A DNA stretch of 64,000 nucleotides from Aneurinibacillus thermoaerophilus (GCF_900099925.1 NZ_FNDE01000003.1:62001-126000); one strand, 5' to 3'. Numbered from the stretch's first letter, positions 1 through 9,601 are shown. Made by a program: numbers and translations. Notes: generated from the sequence alone by a model not told the origin.

Positions 1-515
1 GTCATATAAGGCATTATCAATTCATGATGAACAGGAACAATGTAACCGTATTTTTCGGAAGGGGAGGTTGGATAAGCTCCGATTAAAGCAATGTCAGCCT
101 TTGATTCACGAATCGCTTGCTCTACCTCTTCCATCTTCTGAAAGAAGCGATCTTCTACATACGTATCGACAGGCAATACGCATACAATCTCATCCAAACT
201 TACTTGAGCGAAAGAATAAAGATAACTAGCAGCCAAGGCAATCGCGGGAAATGTATCCCGCCGCTCTGGTTCTACAATTAACCGAATCCTGTCCCCTATT
301 TGATTTTGAATTATATCCACTTGCTCTTTATTTGTGACAATATAGGTCGCATCTGCTAACTGGGCGGAACATAATTGCCGCCAAATTCTTTGTACCATAG
401 ATTCTAATTTCGTGCCTTCATGCTTTAAAACTTTCAAAAACTGTTTGGCACGAGAAGGATTGGATAATGGCCATAACCGCTTTCCTGACCCGCCGGATAG
501 TAAAATTAATTTCAC
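1..515 (-). CDS. manC: Mannose-1-phosphate guanylyltransferase, N-terminal part (runs off the left edge)
   Basis: Makes GDP-mannose from GTP and mannose-1-phosphate in the cytoplasm. The translation begins KLILLSGGSGKRLWPLSNP, the nucleotide-binding signature of this family. It continues with EPERRDTFPAIALAA and a CVLPVDTYVED stretch that fits the metal/sugar site. About 170 residues are visible, and the C-terminus lies outside the window. I chose the GTG at 515 because the family N-terminus starts right there; an AAAGG lies about 11 nt upstream. It is the most downstream visible gene of a minus-strand group with three glycosyltransferase genes, which suggests it feeds a mannose-containing or mannose-derived surface glycan. 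Phosphomannomutase and mannose-6-phosphate isomerase candidates lie at 42.6-44.1 and 48.0-49.0 kb. Confidence 0.88.
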   Translation of the reverse strand, partial: MKLILLSGGSGKRLWPLSNPSRAKQFLKVLKHEGTKLESMVQRIWRQLCSAQLADATYIVTNKEQVDIIQNQIGDRIRLIVEPERRDTFPAIALAASYLYSFAQVSLDEIVCVLPVDTYVEDRFFQKMEEVEQAIRESKADIALIGAYPTSPSEKYGYIVPVHHELIMPYM

Positions 516-616
516 TTTTCTATCAACCTTTTGCCCATATTTTTGCACACGCATGCTCTCTACACATATGACTTGATGTTTCAACATTGTATAGTGGTAA
601 GAGGATAAGAACCCTC

Positions 617-3600
617 TCAACCATAAAAATGTTTCACAAGCTCATCCATTCGCCGGTACATCCGTTCAGCTACTTTTTGTTTTGAGAATGTGTCAAGGAC
701 ATCTTTTCTCGCCTTCATCCCGACCTGTTTCGCTTGCTCACTATTTTCATATACTTGGCGCATCAAAATTCTTACATGTTTCTCGCTCGGCTCAGCCCAC
801 TTGTGGCCATCCAACTCTCCGAAATATGGAATGCTCCGCTCAATAGGAACTAGCCCTTCTATATCAATTAAATAACTATTTGTATCGTTCATAAAAGCGG
901 TCTGTCCACCCCAGCGCGTGCCAATCGTCGGCAAAGCCATCGCCATCGCTTCCATATAGGGACGCCCCCATCCTTCTCCACGTGAAGGCAGTACAAATGC
1001 GTCTACAGCAGCATATAATAGAATCATCTCTTCTTCGGTAAAATAAGAGTCAATGATTTGTACAGGAGGAATGTCGCTTATTCCCATTCTTTTTGCCTGC
1101 TCTAAAATCATTGCGCGAGGGTTTATATTTCCTTCCAGCATCTTACTTACCTTCAAAATCAAACATACATTCTCTTTAGAAGAGAATTCTTTAAAGTAGG
1201 CACTAACCAGTACATCCCAGCCTTTGCGCTTATTCCAATCAAATACTGACAAAAAATTGAATGCGTGCGCACTTGCGAGAGGATAAGGTTGAACTCGTTC
1301 CGGATTATATAGCTTACCATCAATTGTTCCCGGCAAAATAAAGATTCGTTCTTTTTCTACACCTGCCGCTGCAAATGTTTCTCTATTAAATTCAGAGGGC
1401 ACCCATACTTCAGTCAACTCATTCATCTTCTCTACCCAACCGGGCGGAAGTGAGTCTGTTTCAAACATCGTACGGCCAATGGAGATGGGAGCACAAGGAG
1501 AAGAAAACAAATAAGCCGGGGCGGCTTGATAATGAATAAGCGGTTGTTTCAATGTGTTATTTTGCAGAGCTGTTACGTAATTTCTCATCTCAGTGTTTGT
1601 TAATTCAGGCTTTTGCTGATGTTCTGCCGGCTCAATTTTTACTTTTAAAGGGAACGGCTTTAATGCATCCAGAAAAACTTTCTGTTCCTCAGCATATCCA
1701 GAAGCGTTATAAATCGGGGAATGCCATAATACCTCATAAGCACGCTTTTGCGCTACTACATAATAATCATAGTTATTATATTGATAATGGGACTCTTTTA
1801 TCGTTAGCCCGAACGTTTCTAAAATGGATTCTATTAACCGCTTTGGATAGGGGCGAACATGCGTCAAATCCAGCCAAAAGTTCTCAACTACAGGAGGATG
1901 GGCAATATTTGGGGTCAAAATGATGATCTTTCCATTGTTCTTTAAGGATTTGACACATTGAATGAACAAGTTTAACAAATCTTTGGGCGCAAGGTGCTCA
2001 ATAATATGTCCCATAAAAATTCCGTCATACATCTCCTCTTTCCCAGCCAGGAAATCTTCTGCTCGTTTTTCCTCAATATTTAATCCTTTCGCCCTCCCCT
2101 GCACAACCTTTTCCTTGTCAAAATCAATCCCGACTGTTTCGACGCCAACTTGATTCAACATCTCCATAAGCAGCCCATTGCCGCACCCGATATCCAACAC
2201 TTTGTCTCCCGGAAGAAAATAAGGCACCCAGTATTCCCGAAGCTGACGTATAGCGTCTTCCTCTCCTTCAAATTTGTGGGCGATACGATGATACAATTCC
2301 TGAACGTCTTTTCCTTCAAATCCCGCCTGATGGCTTGTGTATGTTTCTTTTGTAAGCAATATTCGTTCCCGCACTTTTTGCAGGCTTTGTTGTACATCCT
2401 GCCGGTTGGCGTCGATTTCTAAAGCCTTAGCATACATCTCCCTCGCGCGGAAATCATTGCCCATTTCGAAATAATGCCTGCCTACATCATGATACAATTC
2501 AATGAGTTGTTCCTTTTTCTTGCACTGTTGTATCATCTTCTGATAACAACTGATCACCTCAGACCTGTTTACGGGATTTCCTGTTATCCCTTTGCGAAAC
2601 GCCGCCAGCGCCTTATTATATTCCTTGAGATTCGTATAGCAAATACCAATATAGTTCCAGAGCGTAGCCTGAAAGGTTTCATTCTGCTGCTGCATAATAT
2701 TAGAGATAAACTCAAACTGTTCAAGCGCCGCCCTTGTCTCATTTTTTCGAAAAAGAAGAGTCGCCGCATAATACCGGGCATGAAGGGAAGTCGGATATGC
2801 ATCCATTACACGCAAAAAAGTATCCAGTGCTTCATTTCCTAAATTTTGTTGATATAACTCCACCCCTTTTTGGATTTCGGTGCTGATAATTTCTTGATCG
2901 CTTGCTCTCGTTGGTTGCTTCTCCGAAAGCATTGCTTGTAAACGGTCAGAAACCAATTGGGCACTGCGGTTCCAGGTAAATGTAGAGAGAATTTCCTGGC
3001 TTGCTTTTTGTCCTTTCTGCTTTGTTACATCCTGGTTTTCATAGACGAATCTCATGTTTCTTTGCAATTCATTTTTATTAATTTTCAACCACCATGGAAA
3101 ATCAATGGTTTCCATGTCACCGATTTTTTTGTCTGGCCATTTTTCTTGCTCACATGAAATCAAAAAAGCAATCCCTTCATGGCAAAAATCTTTGCTCGGC
3201 CCTAAAGAAGGAACCATTGCGGGCGTACCGCACGCCATCGCTTCAATAATGGGCAACCCAAATCCTTCTCCGCGGTAAGGATGAACCAGACAACCACATG
3301 CTTTGTACAAACCCGCGAGTTCGTCAGGGGACAGTTCGTGATTTATATACAATATTTCGGGATTTTTTTTATCCAACCGCAACTGTTGAATCAGCTCTCC
3401 CAAATTCCTCCCGTTATAAAACGAATTCGTTCCAAAATCCTTAATCACCAAACAAACATCATCTTCCGGTGTGAATTCATCTAAGTATGCCTGCAATAAT
3501 ATATCAATCCCTTTGCGTAAAATGGTGCCACCGACAAACAAAAACCGAAAAGACTTATTCGTATTTAAAGCCATCGGTTCCACATGATAATGGAACGTAT

Positions 3601-4138
3601 TTTCGTCGACACCAAGCGGGATGACTTTAATCTTGCTCTCGGGAATTCCCGATTGTACATAACATGCTTTGTTATAGGTACTATAAACCCAGATTTCATC
3701 CACCCAATATTTCATAGGAATGTACCATTTCCGTGGAATGGAGCCGAATTCCCACGGTTGCATTAAAATCCATCTACCGCTATTTGGCCTGGTGAAGTCG
3801 GGCGGCCATTGATGCCTTACCGTTATATCTGCCTGACTATCTCTCGTAACGTATCTTTCCTTAATTGACTTCATTTCTTTATCCATAACAAAGTTTGAAT
3901 CTTCTTCATAGGAAATAATCCCAATATCAAATTTGTTTTCGACGATGAGCCTTTTGCATAGTTCCCGGTTTACCAAGGCTAAGCTATGATTGATACATTG
4001 TGAGCCTACCCAGTTTATTTTAAACGTATCCGAATTCAAAGCGCACACCTCCAGTATTTTATTTACCCATGATATGTTTAGAACCCCTGTACACATGATG
4101 TTAATTGGATGGTTACGTTTCACTTTAGAAAAAAACAC
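617..4138 (-). CDS. Four-part glycan enzyme: GT4 glycosyltransferase - TPR - SAM methyltransferase - GT4 glycosyltransferase
   Basis: A 1173-residue protein probably building or capping a surface glycan. Roughly residues 1-400 form a GT-B (GT4) transferase with EGFGLPIIEAMACGTP near 290-310. About 425-600 holds TPR-like helical repeats. About 610-800 is a class I SAM methyltransferase (LDIGCGNG, then GHIIEHL). About 805-1173 is a second GT4 unit with EGWGRPYMEAMAMALPT. No signal peptide or membrane segment is seen, so a cytoplasmic or peripheral role is likely. The start is uncertain: the reading opens at a GTG at 4138 with a weak ribosome site, and other starts lie just inside. It follows two GT2 genes with an 18-nt gap, so an operon is likely. 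Acceptor and donor cannot be told from sequence. Confidence 0.85.
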   Translation of the reverse strand: MFFSKVKRNHPINIMCTGVLNISWVNKILEVCALNSDTFKINWVGSQCINHSLALVNRELCKRLIVENKFDIGIISYEEDSNFVMDKEMKSIKERYVTRDSQADITVRHQWPPDFTRPNSGRWILMQPWEFGSIPRKWYIPMKYWVDEIWVYSTYNKACYVQSGIPESKIKVIPLGVDENTFHYHVEPMALNTNKSFRFLFVGGTILRKGIDILLQAYLDEFTPEDDVCLVIKDFGTNSFYNGRNLGELIQQLRLDKKNPEILYINHELSPDELAGLYKACGCLVHPYRGEGFGLPIIEAMACGTPAMVPSLGPSKDFCHEGIAFLISCEQEKWPDKKIGDMETIDFPWWLKINKNELQRNMRFVYENQDVTKQKGQKASQEILSTFTWNRSAQLVSDRLQAMLSEKQPTRASDQEIISTEIQKGVELYQQNLGNEALDTFLRVMDAYPTSLHARYYAATLLFRKNETRAALEQFEFISNIMQQQNETFQATLWNYIGICYTNLKEYNKALAAFRKGITGNPVNRSEVISCYQKMIQQCKKKEQLIELYHDVGRHYFEMGNDFRAREMYAKALEIDANRQDVQQSLQKVRERILLTKETYTSHQAGFEGKDVQELYHRIAHKFEGEEDAIRQLREYWVPYFLPGDKVLDIGCGNGLLMEMLNQVGVETVGIDFDKEKVVQGRAKGLNIEEKRAEDFLAGKEEMYDGIFMGHIIEHLAPKDLLNLFIQCVKSLKNNGKIIILTPNIAHPPVVENFWLDLTHVRPYPKRLIESILETFGLTIKESHYQYNNYDYYVVAQKRAYEVLWHSPIYNASGYAEEQKVFLDALKPFPLKVKIEPAEHQQKPELTNTEMRNYVTALQNNTLKQPLIHYQAAPAYLFSSPCAPISIGRTMFETDSLPPGWVEKMNELTEVWVPSEFNRETFAAAGVEKERIFILPGTIDGKLYNPERVQPYPLASAHAFNFLSVFDWNKRKGWDVLVSAYFKEFSSKENVCLILKVSKMLEGNINPRAMILEQAKRMGISDIPPVQIIDSYFTEEEMILLYAAVDAFVLPSRGEGWGRPYMEAMAMALPTIGTRWGGQTAFMNDTNSYLIDIEGLVPIERSIPYFGELDGHKWAEPSEKHVRILMRQVYENSEQAKQVGMKARKDVLDTFSKQKVAERMYRRMDELVKHFYG

Positions 4139-4156
4139 CAGATACGGCTGCTTGAT

Positions 4157-5554
4157 TCATACAGAAGGATTGGATGGGTACTCTAATGTAGAGTGTAGAC
4201 CGGTAACAGCTTGATACAAATTGTATAAATTGGGGTAAAGGGCTACCTTCGTTGCTAACAGTTGCTTCAATTCAAGGAGCATGGTCGCCGCTAATTTGCA
4301 ACGGATCTCGTCTTGCAACGGCTGCTGGTTTATCATCTGTTTATAAAGTTTTCTCGCTTCCGGGTACTTTTGTTGGGAAAGCAAGTGGGCGGCATATAAC
4401 AAAGGGTTCTCTTGTGTCTTTTCAGAACAAGGCATATTTATGGGCACATATCCAAATTCATCTACTAATTTGGAGACTTTTTGCTGCAACACCGTATTTT
4501 CTGTCTTATGCATGAACGAAACAAGTTGTTCCAGCTGCTTTTTTCCATTAAGTTCAACACATTTACCAAATACTTCACTAACGGCTTCGATATCTATGTT
4601 TTTCGTATCGTCCATATGGTTTGTAGTAAATCGTTGATGAAGCAAGCGGAAGGTCACCGTTTTTCTATCATGACCTGCCAGCGTCTCCATTTGCTTTACG
4701 TACATATCGGCTTCATTGAATTTTTCTTCAACCCAAGCAATGATACACAGCGCTTCTAACGACTGAAAATAATACAGGCTTGAACTCGGCACACTGGCCA
4801 ATAGCGCTTTCGCTTTCGGAAGTAATCCAATCCCCATGAAAGATAATCCTTTCATGCTGCTTAGCCAATCATTCGATAGGCCGATATGCTCTAACTTTTC
4901 AAGCATATGAAGCGACATAATATAGTTTCGCTTCGCAATCAGCGATTGAATCAGCGGGTGGAAGATACGATCGATGCCTGCATCGAGTGGTGAGCCTGCC
5001 TCTTTTCTCTTTTCAATCACATGATGTAAGTATCCATAACGATGAATTTTTACAGGAAGAAATCCAATTTTCGCGTCGTTTTCTACCTCTTCAATATTTA
5101 GCCTCTCGTAGAGCGGATGAATGAAGCGATAACCCATGCGATTTCGAAACAGTCGGATATGGGATGTCTGAATTCCTTTTTCTGTTACGGAGCTTTCGCC
5201 ATAGTACGTAATGAAAGGCAGACAGAAAGCATGGTATTCTTTTTTATCCCGGTTTGCGCGCAGTTGATCCCGATCATTTTCATCAAGTTCTTCATCAGCA
5301 TGCAACCAGAGAATCCAATCCCCTGTTGCACGTTCTAGAGCAAAATTGCAGGCATCCGCGAAATTCCCATTCCAGGAAAAGCGAAATACTTGCGCCCCAA
5401 ACGACTGGCAAATTTCTGCCGTACGGTCAGACGAGCCTGTATCGACAATGATCATTTCATCTACTACATCTTTTATGCTATTTAAACAACGGGCCATCCA
5501 CTCTTCTTCATCTCTAACAAGCATACACAAGCTCAGGCAAGGGAACTTAGGCAA
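4157..5554 (-). CDS. GT2-family glycosyltransferase with helical C-terminal region
   Basis: A 465-residue protein. The N-terminus has the GT-A/GT2 pattern SLCMLVRDEEEWMARCLNSI, then IIVDTGSSDRT and WILWLHADEEL, where HADEE replaces the more usual DADE metal motif. The rest is helical, with TPR-like hairpins near the C-terminus (YAAHLLSQQKYPEARKLY). The start is a TTG at 5554, set 8 nt after GGAGGT and overlapping the end of the upstream gene by 8 nt, so translation is probably coupled. The H in the DxD-like motif may mark altered donor or metal use. Its close resemblance to the next gene suggests tandem duplication and divergence. Confidence 0.85.
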   Translation of the reverse strand: MPKFPCLSLCMLVRDEEEWMARCLNSIKDVVDEMIIVDTGSSDRTAEICQSFGAQVFRFSWNGNFADACNFALERATGDWILWLHADEELDENDRDQLRANRDKKEYHAFCLPFITYYGESSVTEKGIQTSHIRLFRNRMGYRFIHPLYERLNIEEVENDAKIGFLPVKIHRYGYLHHVIEKRKEAGSPLDAGIDRIFHPLIQSLIAKRNYIMSLHMLEKLEHIGLSNDWLSSMKGLSFMGIGLLPKAKALLASVPSSSLYYFQSLEALCIIAWVEEKFNEADMYVKQMETLAGHDRKTVTFRLLHQRFTTNHMDDTKNIDIEAVSEVFGKCVELNGKKQLEQLVSFMHKTENTVLQQKVSKLVDEFGYVPINMPCSEKTQENPLLYAAHLLSQQKYPEARKLYKQMINQQPLQDEIRCKLAATMLLELKQLLATKVALYPNLYNLYQAVTGLHSTLEYPSNPSV

Positions 5555-7151
5555 GGGACATAACCTCCAGGATTTGATGAATTTGTTCTTTGTTGATGAT
5601 GCTAGAATCAGGATGATAAAACAGCCCTTCCTGTAGCAACAGGGCGGCTTCCTCTAAATATACTTTCGCAAGCGCGCGCAAAAGAGATTCATTATTTCCA
5701 ATGCTGCTCATCAAATGAAGGGCGGCTTCTTGTTGCCCGCTCGCTGCGTAACAATAGTAAAGAAAAAGGCGTGATACGCCATAATTAGGGAACGTTTTAT
5801 TCAGGCGCTCCAACCAGTAAATGCCCTGAGCATAGTTTCCTTCTCGCAACGCACAAATTCCCGCAAGGTAAAAAATCTGTTGATTAGCTGGTTCTATCCG
5901 TTCTGCTTCCAGCAAATAATGTTTGGCTGCTGTAAATTGATACCATGTTATGAGGAGTTGCGCCATCAACATATAGTCTACGGTCTGGGCAGGCTGGACA
6001 AGCTCATGCAATTTCGCCGTTGCTTTTTCCACCGAACTTTTCTTACAAAGCAAAGGAAACAGTTGATAAAGAGGCTCCGTCCATTTTCGGTTACATACAT
6101 ATGCCTGCTGGAAATGGTGAACCGCCTTATCGACTTGATTTAATTTTCTGTAAGAAAGCGCTAAAGCATAATGAGCTTTCTCATTACTTAATGCCTTATT
6201 GCTGGGATACTTATGAATAGGAGATGATCCCATAGCCAGACATTGGTGAAACATCTCTATCGCTTGTGAGTATTCACCTAATTCAAAAAGGCAAACTGCT
6301 TTCAAATAAATGAGATCTGTAAAATCCGGAAAAAGTTGTATTCCTTCATCAAGAAGATGGATGGCTTCGGGAAAGTTCCGCATCGCCAGTAGCGCACTGG
6401 TATAATTCTTGAACAAGCTTGCTACCCAGATTTCTTGAAAGTCCTGCAAATGCTTGCGAGCAAGTTGAAATTGCTGACTTGCCTCCAAATATCGCTTTAC
6501 ATTTAAATATTCCGTACCAAGATTGTAATAATGAAATGGATGGCCAGGATGTTTTTTCACCTCCGCTTCAGCAATTTTTATATTTCGTTCTACTTTGCGT
6601 TTTTTCTGCATTACTGCTGCCGAATATCCATAATGATGAATACGAATCGGTGTCATTAACAAGCTGTCCGTTGTGCTCCGTTTAATAATAGACAAAGTAA
6701 TTTGTTCATGAAGAGCGCCAACAAAACGGTATTCAGGCCTATTCCTCCACAATCGGACACTGGGAAATACGCATACATCTCCGGTAAATTCAAAGTTGTG
6801 GTTGAGAATTTGAAAAAGGTAGCCTTCCGCTGTCCCTGATTGAATTAATGCCTGAAATTTCCTCCTGTCTTCTTGTTCGAGCCGTTCATCCGCATCCAGC
6901 TGTAGAATCCAATCTCCTGTCGCTTTCTTCAAAGAAACATTGCGCGCCTTAGAAAAATCGTCTTCCCAAGGTTTGTGGAACACCTTAGCGCCATATTTTT
7001 TGGCAATCGCAACGGTTCGATCTGTTGAGCCAGTATCCACGATAATGATTTCATCGACAAGCGATTGCACACTCTCTAAGCAGGCAGGCAAATGCTGTTC
7101 TTCATCCTTAACAATCATACACAGGCTTACTTTTGCTTTTTTGGTACCCAT
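5547..7151 (-). CDS. GT2-family glycosyltransferase with TPR array
   Basis: A 534-residue protein with an N-terminal GT2 domain (VSLCMIVKDEEQHLPACLES, IIVDTGSTDRT, WILQLDADERL with the classical DxD). Several TPR-like hairpins follow (for example HYYNLGTEYLNVKRYLEASQ and DLIYLKAVCLFELGEYSQAI). This layout is common in Bacillales cell-surface and flagellar glycosylation proteins. The ATG at 7151 has a purine-rich site (GGGGGGAAGATGTGA) and is probably the first gene of a minus-strand operon running to the left window edge. The gap to the plus-strand DUF1360 gene holds the presumed promoter, but I see no convincing -35/-10 pair. Confidence 0.87.
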   Translation of the reverse strand: MGTKKAKVSLCMIVKDEEQHLPACLESVQSLVDEIIIVDTGSTDRTVAIAKKYGAKVFHKPWEDDFSKARNVSLKKATGDWILQLDADERLEQEDRRKFQALIQSGTAEGYLFQILNHNFEFTGDVCVFPSVRLWRNRPEYRFVGALHEQITLSIIKRSTTDSLLMTPIRIHHYGYSAAVMQKKRKVERNIKIAEAEVKKHPGHPFHYYNLGTEYLNVKRYLEASQQFQLARKHLQDFQEIWVASLFKNYTSALLAMRNFPEAIHLLDEGIQLFPDFTDLIYLKAVCLFELGEYSQAIEMFHQCLAMGSSPIHKYPSNKALSNEKAHYALALSYRKLNQVDKAVHHFQQAYVCNRKWTEPLYQLFPLLCKKSSVEKATAKLHELVQPAQTVDYMLMAQLLITWYQFTAAKHYLLEAERIEPANQQIFYLAGICALREGNYAQGIYWLERLNKTFPNYGVSRLFLYYCYAASGQQEAALHLMSSIGNNESLLRALAKVYLEEAALLLQEGLFYHPDSSIINKEQIHQILEVMSLA

Positions 7152-7314
7152 TCACATCTTCCCCCCATTCTCTATCCTCTTCTCAACCTCAACACGATTC
7201 CTCTTTTTTATCGTATTTCCTAATGGTTGGATATGTGACTAGAAAATGCAAGAGGAATAGTCATAAAGGAACGGGAACCTACATTTCGCTTTCTCATTTT
7301 CTACAAGGGGATAT

Positions 7315-7323
7315 CATAAAATA
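7315..7323 (+). promoter_or_regulatory. Candidate sigma-K-type -10 element
   Basis: CATAAAATA matches the sigma-K -10 pattern CATANNNTA and lies 47 nt before the TTG start at 7370. The AC dinucleotide expected 16-17 bp upstream is missing, so this is weak. Confidence 0.25.
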
Positions 7324-7369
7324 CAATATTGACTGGAGAGCTACTTATTTCAGAAAAGGAGGAGACAGC

Positions 7370-7708
7370 TTGCCTGAACTTTCATGGATTCATCTGGTTA
7401 TTCTCATTTTCGCTTCTTTCCGCCTTACCCACTTGCTTGTATTTGACGAAATCACATCATTTATCCGAGCCCCTTTTTTAGCCATAACGCATGAAGAAGA
7501 CGTAGACGGCCAGACCATCCAGCACATTGAGATCAAGGGAACAGGCCTGCGTCGCTTAATCGGCAAACTTTTAAGTTGCTATTGGTGCGTCGGCATTTGG
7601 TCCGCCGCGCTGGTAGTCACGTTATACTGGTTCTTGCCAGCCTCATTTATTTTCCTGGTGATTCTCGCCATCGCGGGAGCGGCGGCCCTCATTGAGTCAA
7701 AAACATAA
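7370..7708 (+). CDS. DUF1360 family protein (YjcA-like, sporulation-associated)
   Basis: A 112-residue membrane protein. It begins with a hydrophobic segment (WIHLVILIFASFRLTHLLVF) and has the family signature around GKLLSCYWCVGIWSAALVV. A C-terminal hydrophobic segment (FIFLVILAIAGAAALIE) follows. The DUF1360 family includes B. subtilis YjcA, a sporulation protein of unknown biochemical function. The start is the TTG at 7370, placed 6 nt after AAAGGAGGAG; the upstream in-frame ATGs lack such a site. A factor-independent terminator follows. Function is unknown. Confidence 0.8.
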   Translation: MPELSWIHLVILIFASFRLTHLLVFDEITSFIRAPFLAITHEEDVDGQTIQHIEIKGTGLRRLIGKLLSCYWCVGIWSAALVVTLYWFLPASFIFLVILAIAGAAALIESKT

Positions 7709-7767
7709 GCTTCATCCTTTCTTCAACCCCATCTTACGAATGGATAGCATTGATGGACATCTGCAAC

Positions 7768-7797
7768 TGCCGGGTCTTTATGTCCGGCAATTTTTAT
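7768..7797 (+). terminator. Rho-independent terminator
   Basis: Arms TGCCGG and CCGGCA with a 10-nt loop, then TTTTT. It ends the DUF1360 gene. Confidence 0.75.
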
Positions 7798-7905
7798 TCA
7801 TGTCCCTTTTCCCCACAAAAGTAAAAATACATCCTCATCCTCCATAAGAGCCGAGACAGGCTGGACAACACGATAATACAATAGTTAAAAAGTGGGGTGA
7901 TAAAA

Positions 7906-8259
7906 GTGGACAAAGAACAAAAAGTGATCCCTTTTGCTTTATTAAAAGAACGCGGTACAATACGAAGAAAATACAAAGAATACCACAACGAAACACTGAC
8001 TCGGCTGCTGCTTGAATACCATGAACAGTGCAGCGAACTATTCGATTTATGTATAGAGTCGCGCAAATTATTGATTGAATACCGGGAAAAATACAGCCGA
8101 ATGCGCGAATTGTATACGAAATCCTGTGAATTAGTAAAGCAAAAACAGGAAGATATGCAACGAACCATCAGCGCATATTCGCTTATGAAATGTTTTATTG
8201 CGAAAAAGGGGCTGGAAGATGAATTTAGAAATTTTATTCGGACTCTTCCCCATGGCTAA
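7906..8259 (+). CDS. Hypothetical charged helical protein
   Basis: A 117-residue protein that I do not recognise. It is rich in Glu, Lys, Arg and Tyr and predicted to be almost wholly helical (for example EYHEQCSELFDLCIESRKLL). There is no signal peptide or membrane segment. The GTG at 7906 is preferred over the GTG at 7897 because GTGGGGTGAT sits at the right distance before it. It is a stand-alone gene between two terminators. Confidence 0.6.
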   Translation: MDKEQKVIPFALLKERGTIRRKYKEYHNETLTRLLLEYHEQCSELFDLCIESRKLLIEYREKYSRMRELYTKSCELVKQKQEDMQRTISAYSLMKCFIAKKGLEDEFRNFIRTLPHG

Positions 8260-8363
8260 CAGGCAGACTGGCTTATTATGTAAGAACGACTTGCAGGCGT
8301 TTGCCTTCTCGCTCTTTTTCCGTCCGTATCAGACGGCATCGCCAGCGCCTTCAACAAAACACA

Positions 8364-8403
8364 AAGCTCTCTGTCAGCGTATGCTAACAGAGAGCTTCTG
8401 TGC
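8364..8403. terminator. Bidirectional terminator between convergent genes
   Basis: Arms AAGCTCTCTGT and ACAGAGAGCTT form an 11-bp perfect stem, with a T tract on the plus strand. It separates the plus-strand gene ending at 8259 from the minus-strand gene ending at 8414. Confidence 0.8.
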
Positions 8404-8413
8404 TTTTTCCCTA

Positions 8414-9025
8414 TTATACGGGTGGGTTCGGGTTAATCTCTTCAGCGGTAAAGACAAATGCGGAGGTCGTAATTCCGCTGGAGGTAGGCGGCACATCTAC
8501 AGTCAGGAAGTACGTATGCGTTCCCGGCGGCACGTTCTGATCGACAAAGTGGAAGCTCGTCGTTGTCGGATTGAACGCAAGGGTAACCGTAAGAGGCAGA
8601 ACCAGAGCGGAAAGCGTTAAGTTTAGAAGCGAGCTTGTATCCGTAATTTCGAAAACGTTCACGCCAGCCGGTCCGATGGCATCCCGCCAGATTCTAAACG
8701 TTCCCGGGACGCCCAAGTTAATGCTCAACGGGAGAACCGTGATCGGTAAAGTAGTAAGGCCAGCCGGAGCCCATTCTACCGTTCCTTCCAAATACACCCG
8801 ATCGCCCACCTGGTCAGTTGTGATCGTCACCGAAGTAATGGGCTGTTGGGTAGTAGGGGGGGGCGTAACCGGCACGCTTTCGCTTACTTGTAATTCACAA
8901 AGCAAATTACATTCCTCTCCCCGTACAGGGGGCGGACATGAAGGCGGGCAAAAGATCACTGGATTAGCAGGACGGCAACCTGGACAGCACGAATTTAAAC
9001 AAAAACTACAAGCCAATATAATCAT
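8414..9025 (-). CDS. Cys/Pro-rich candidate spore-surface protein
   Basis: A 203-residue protein that I cannot assign to a named family. Residues 1-45 are very rich in Cys and Pro (CCPGCRP, FCPPSCPPP, CNLLCEL), as in disulphide-linked coat or exosporium proteins. The rest is a Thr/Val/Pro-rich beta-type domain with long hydrophobic strands and few charges. There is no classical signal peptide. A GGAG-type site precedes the ATG at 9025. Its neighbours include other candidate spore-surface genes and a sigma-K-type promoter. A spore-surface role is inferred from composition and context only. Confidence 0.6.
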   Translation of the reverse strand: MIILACSFCLNSCCPGCRPANPVIFCPPSCPPPVRGEECNLLCELQVSESVPVTPPPTTQQPITSVTITTDQVGDRVYLEGTVEWAPAGLTTLPITVLPLSINLGVPGTFRIWRDAIGPAGVNVFEITDTSSLLNLTLSALVLPLTVTLAFNPTTTSFHFVDQNVPPGTHTYFLTVDVPPTSSGITTSAFVFTAEEINPNPPV

Positions 9026-9103
9026 CTCCTTTTTTCATTTACTATATTCTATATACATGCATATCTCATTGACTCCACGCTTACCCTGATGAATTCACAC
9101 ATT

Positions 9104-9325
9104 TTATAAAATCAAAATGCGTTTATAGCAAGACAGCATATAAAAAAGTCTATCATCTTCTTGACTCCCGTAAATTACGCAACAAGCAAATCGCTCATCA
9201 TCCTCCATGTTCCAACATTCGCACGACTGACAAAAGAATAGGGGCATAGAAAAGAGGGAAATGAGCCCTTCATTCAAAACGAAAGAAAGCTCCCCGGCAA
9301 GATACTGAAGAGCCTTCCTATCCAT
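9104..9325 (-). CDS. Small hypothetical protein with Cys pairs
   Basis: 73 residues, unrecognised. It contains CQSCECW and ERFACCVIYG. The ATG at 9325 has GATAAGGA 6-7 nt upstream. No terminator is evident. It could be a chance reading frame, and only the ribosome site and the Cys pattern favour it. Confidence 0.4.
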   Translation of the reverse strand: MDRKALQYLAGELSFVLNEGLISLFSMPLFFCQSCECWNMEDDERFACCVIYGSQEDDRLFYMLSCYKRILIL

Positions 9326-9553
9326 CTTCCTTATCTCCGATTCTGTTCCCCACCAGTGTCTTCGAAAGGATAGATTACTATATTCTATTATTCTAGTATG
9401 TAAATGCCTCCGCGTCTGTCGTAGGGAAATTATCTATTTTCTATATTCATACCATTTGGTATATCGATATCCTTTCTATAATATCTATCTCTTCATGTAT
9501 GTTCCGACATTTGTACCGTGATAGGAAAATTTTCAGATAAAAAGGAACAAAAG

Positions 9554-9601
9554 AAGTGAGAAGCAGGCAGGCGCCTAGCGTCTGATTTCCGCTTCTCACT
9601 T
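9554..9601. terminator. Terminator hairpin
   Basis: Arms AAGTGAGAAGC and GCTTCTCACTT form a perfect 11-bp stem with a 26-nt loop. It lies immediately downstream of the minus-strand gene ending at 9610. The rest of 9326-9609 is AT-rich with no gene that I can see. Confidence 0.6.
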
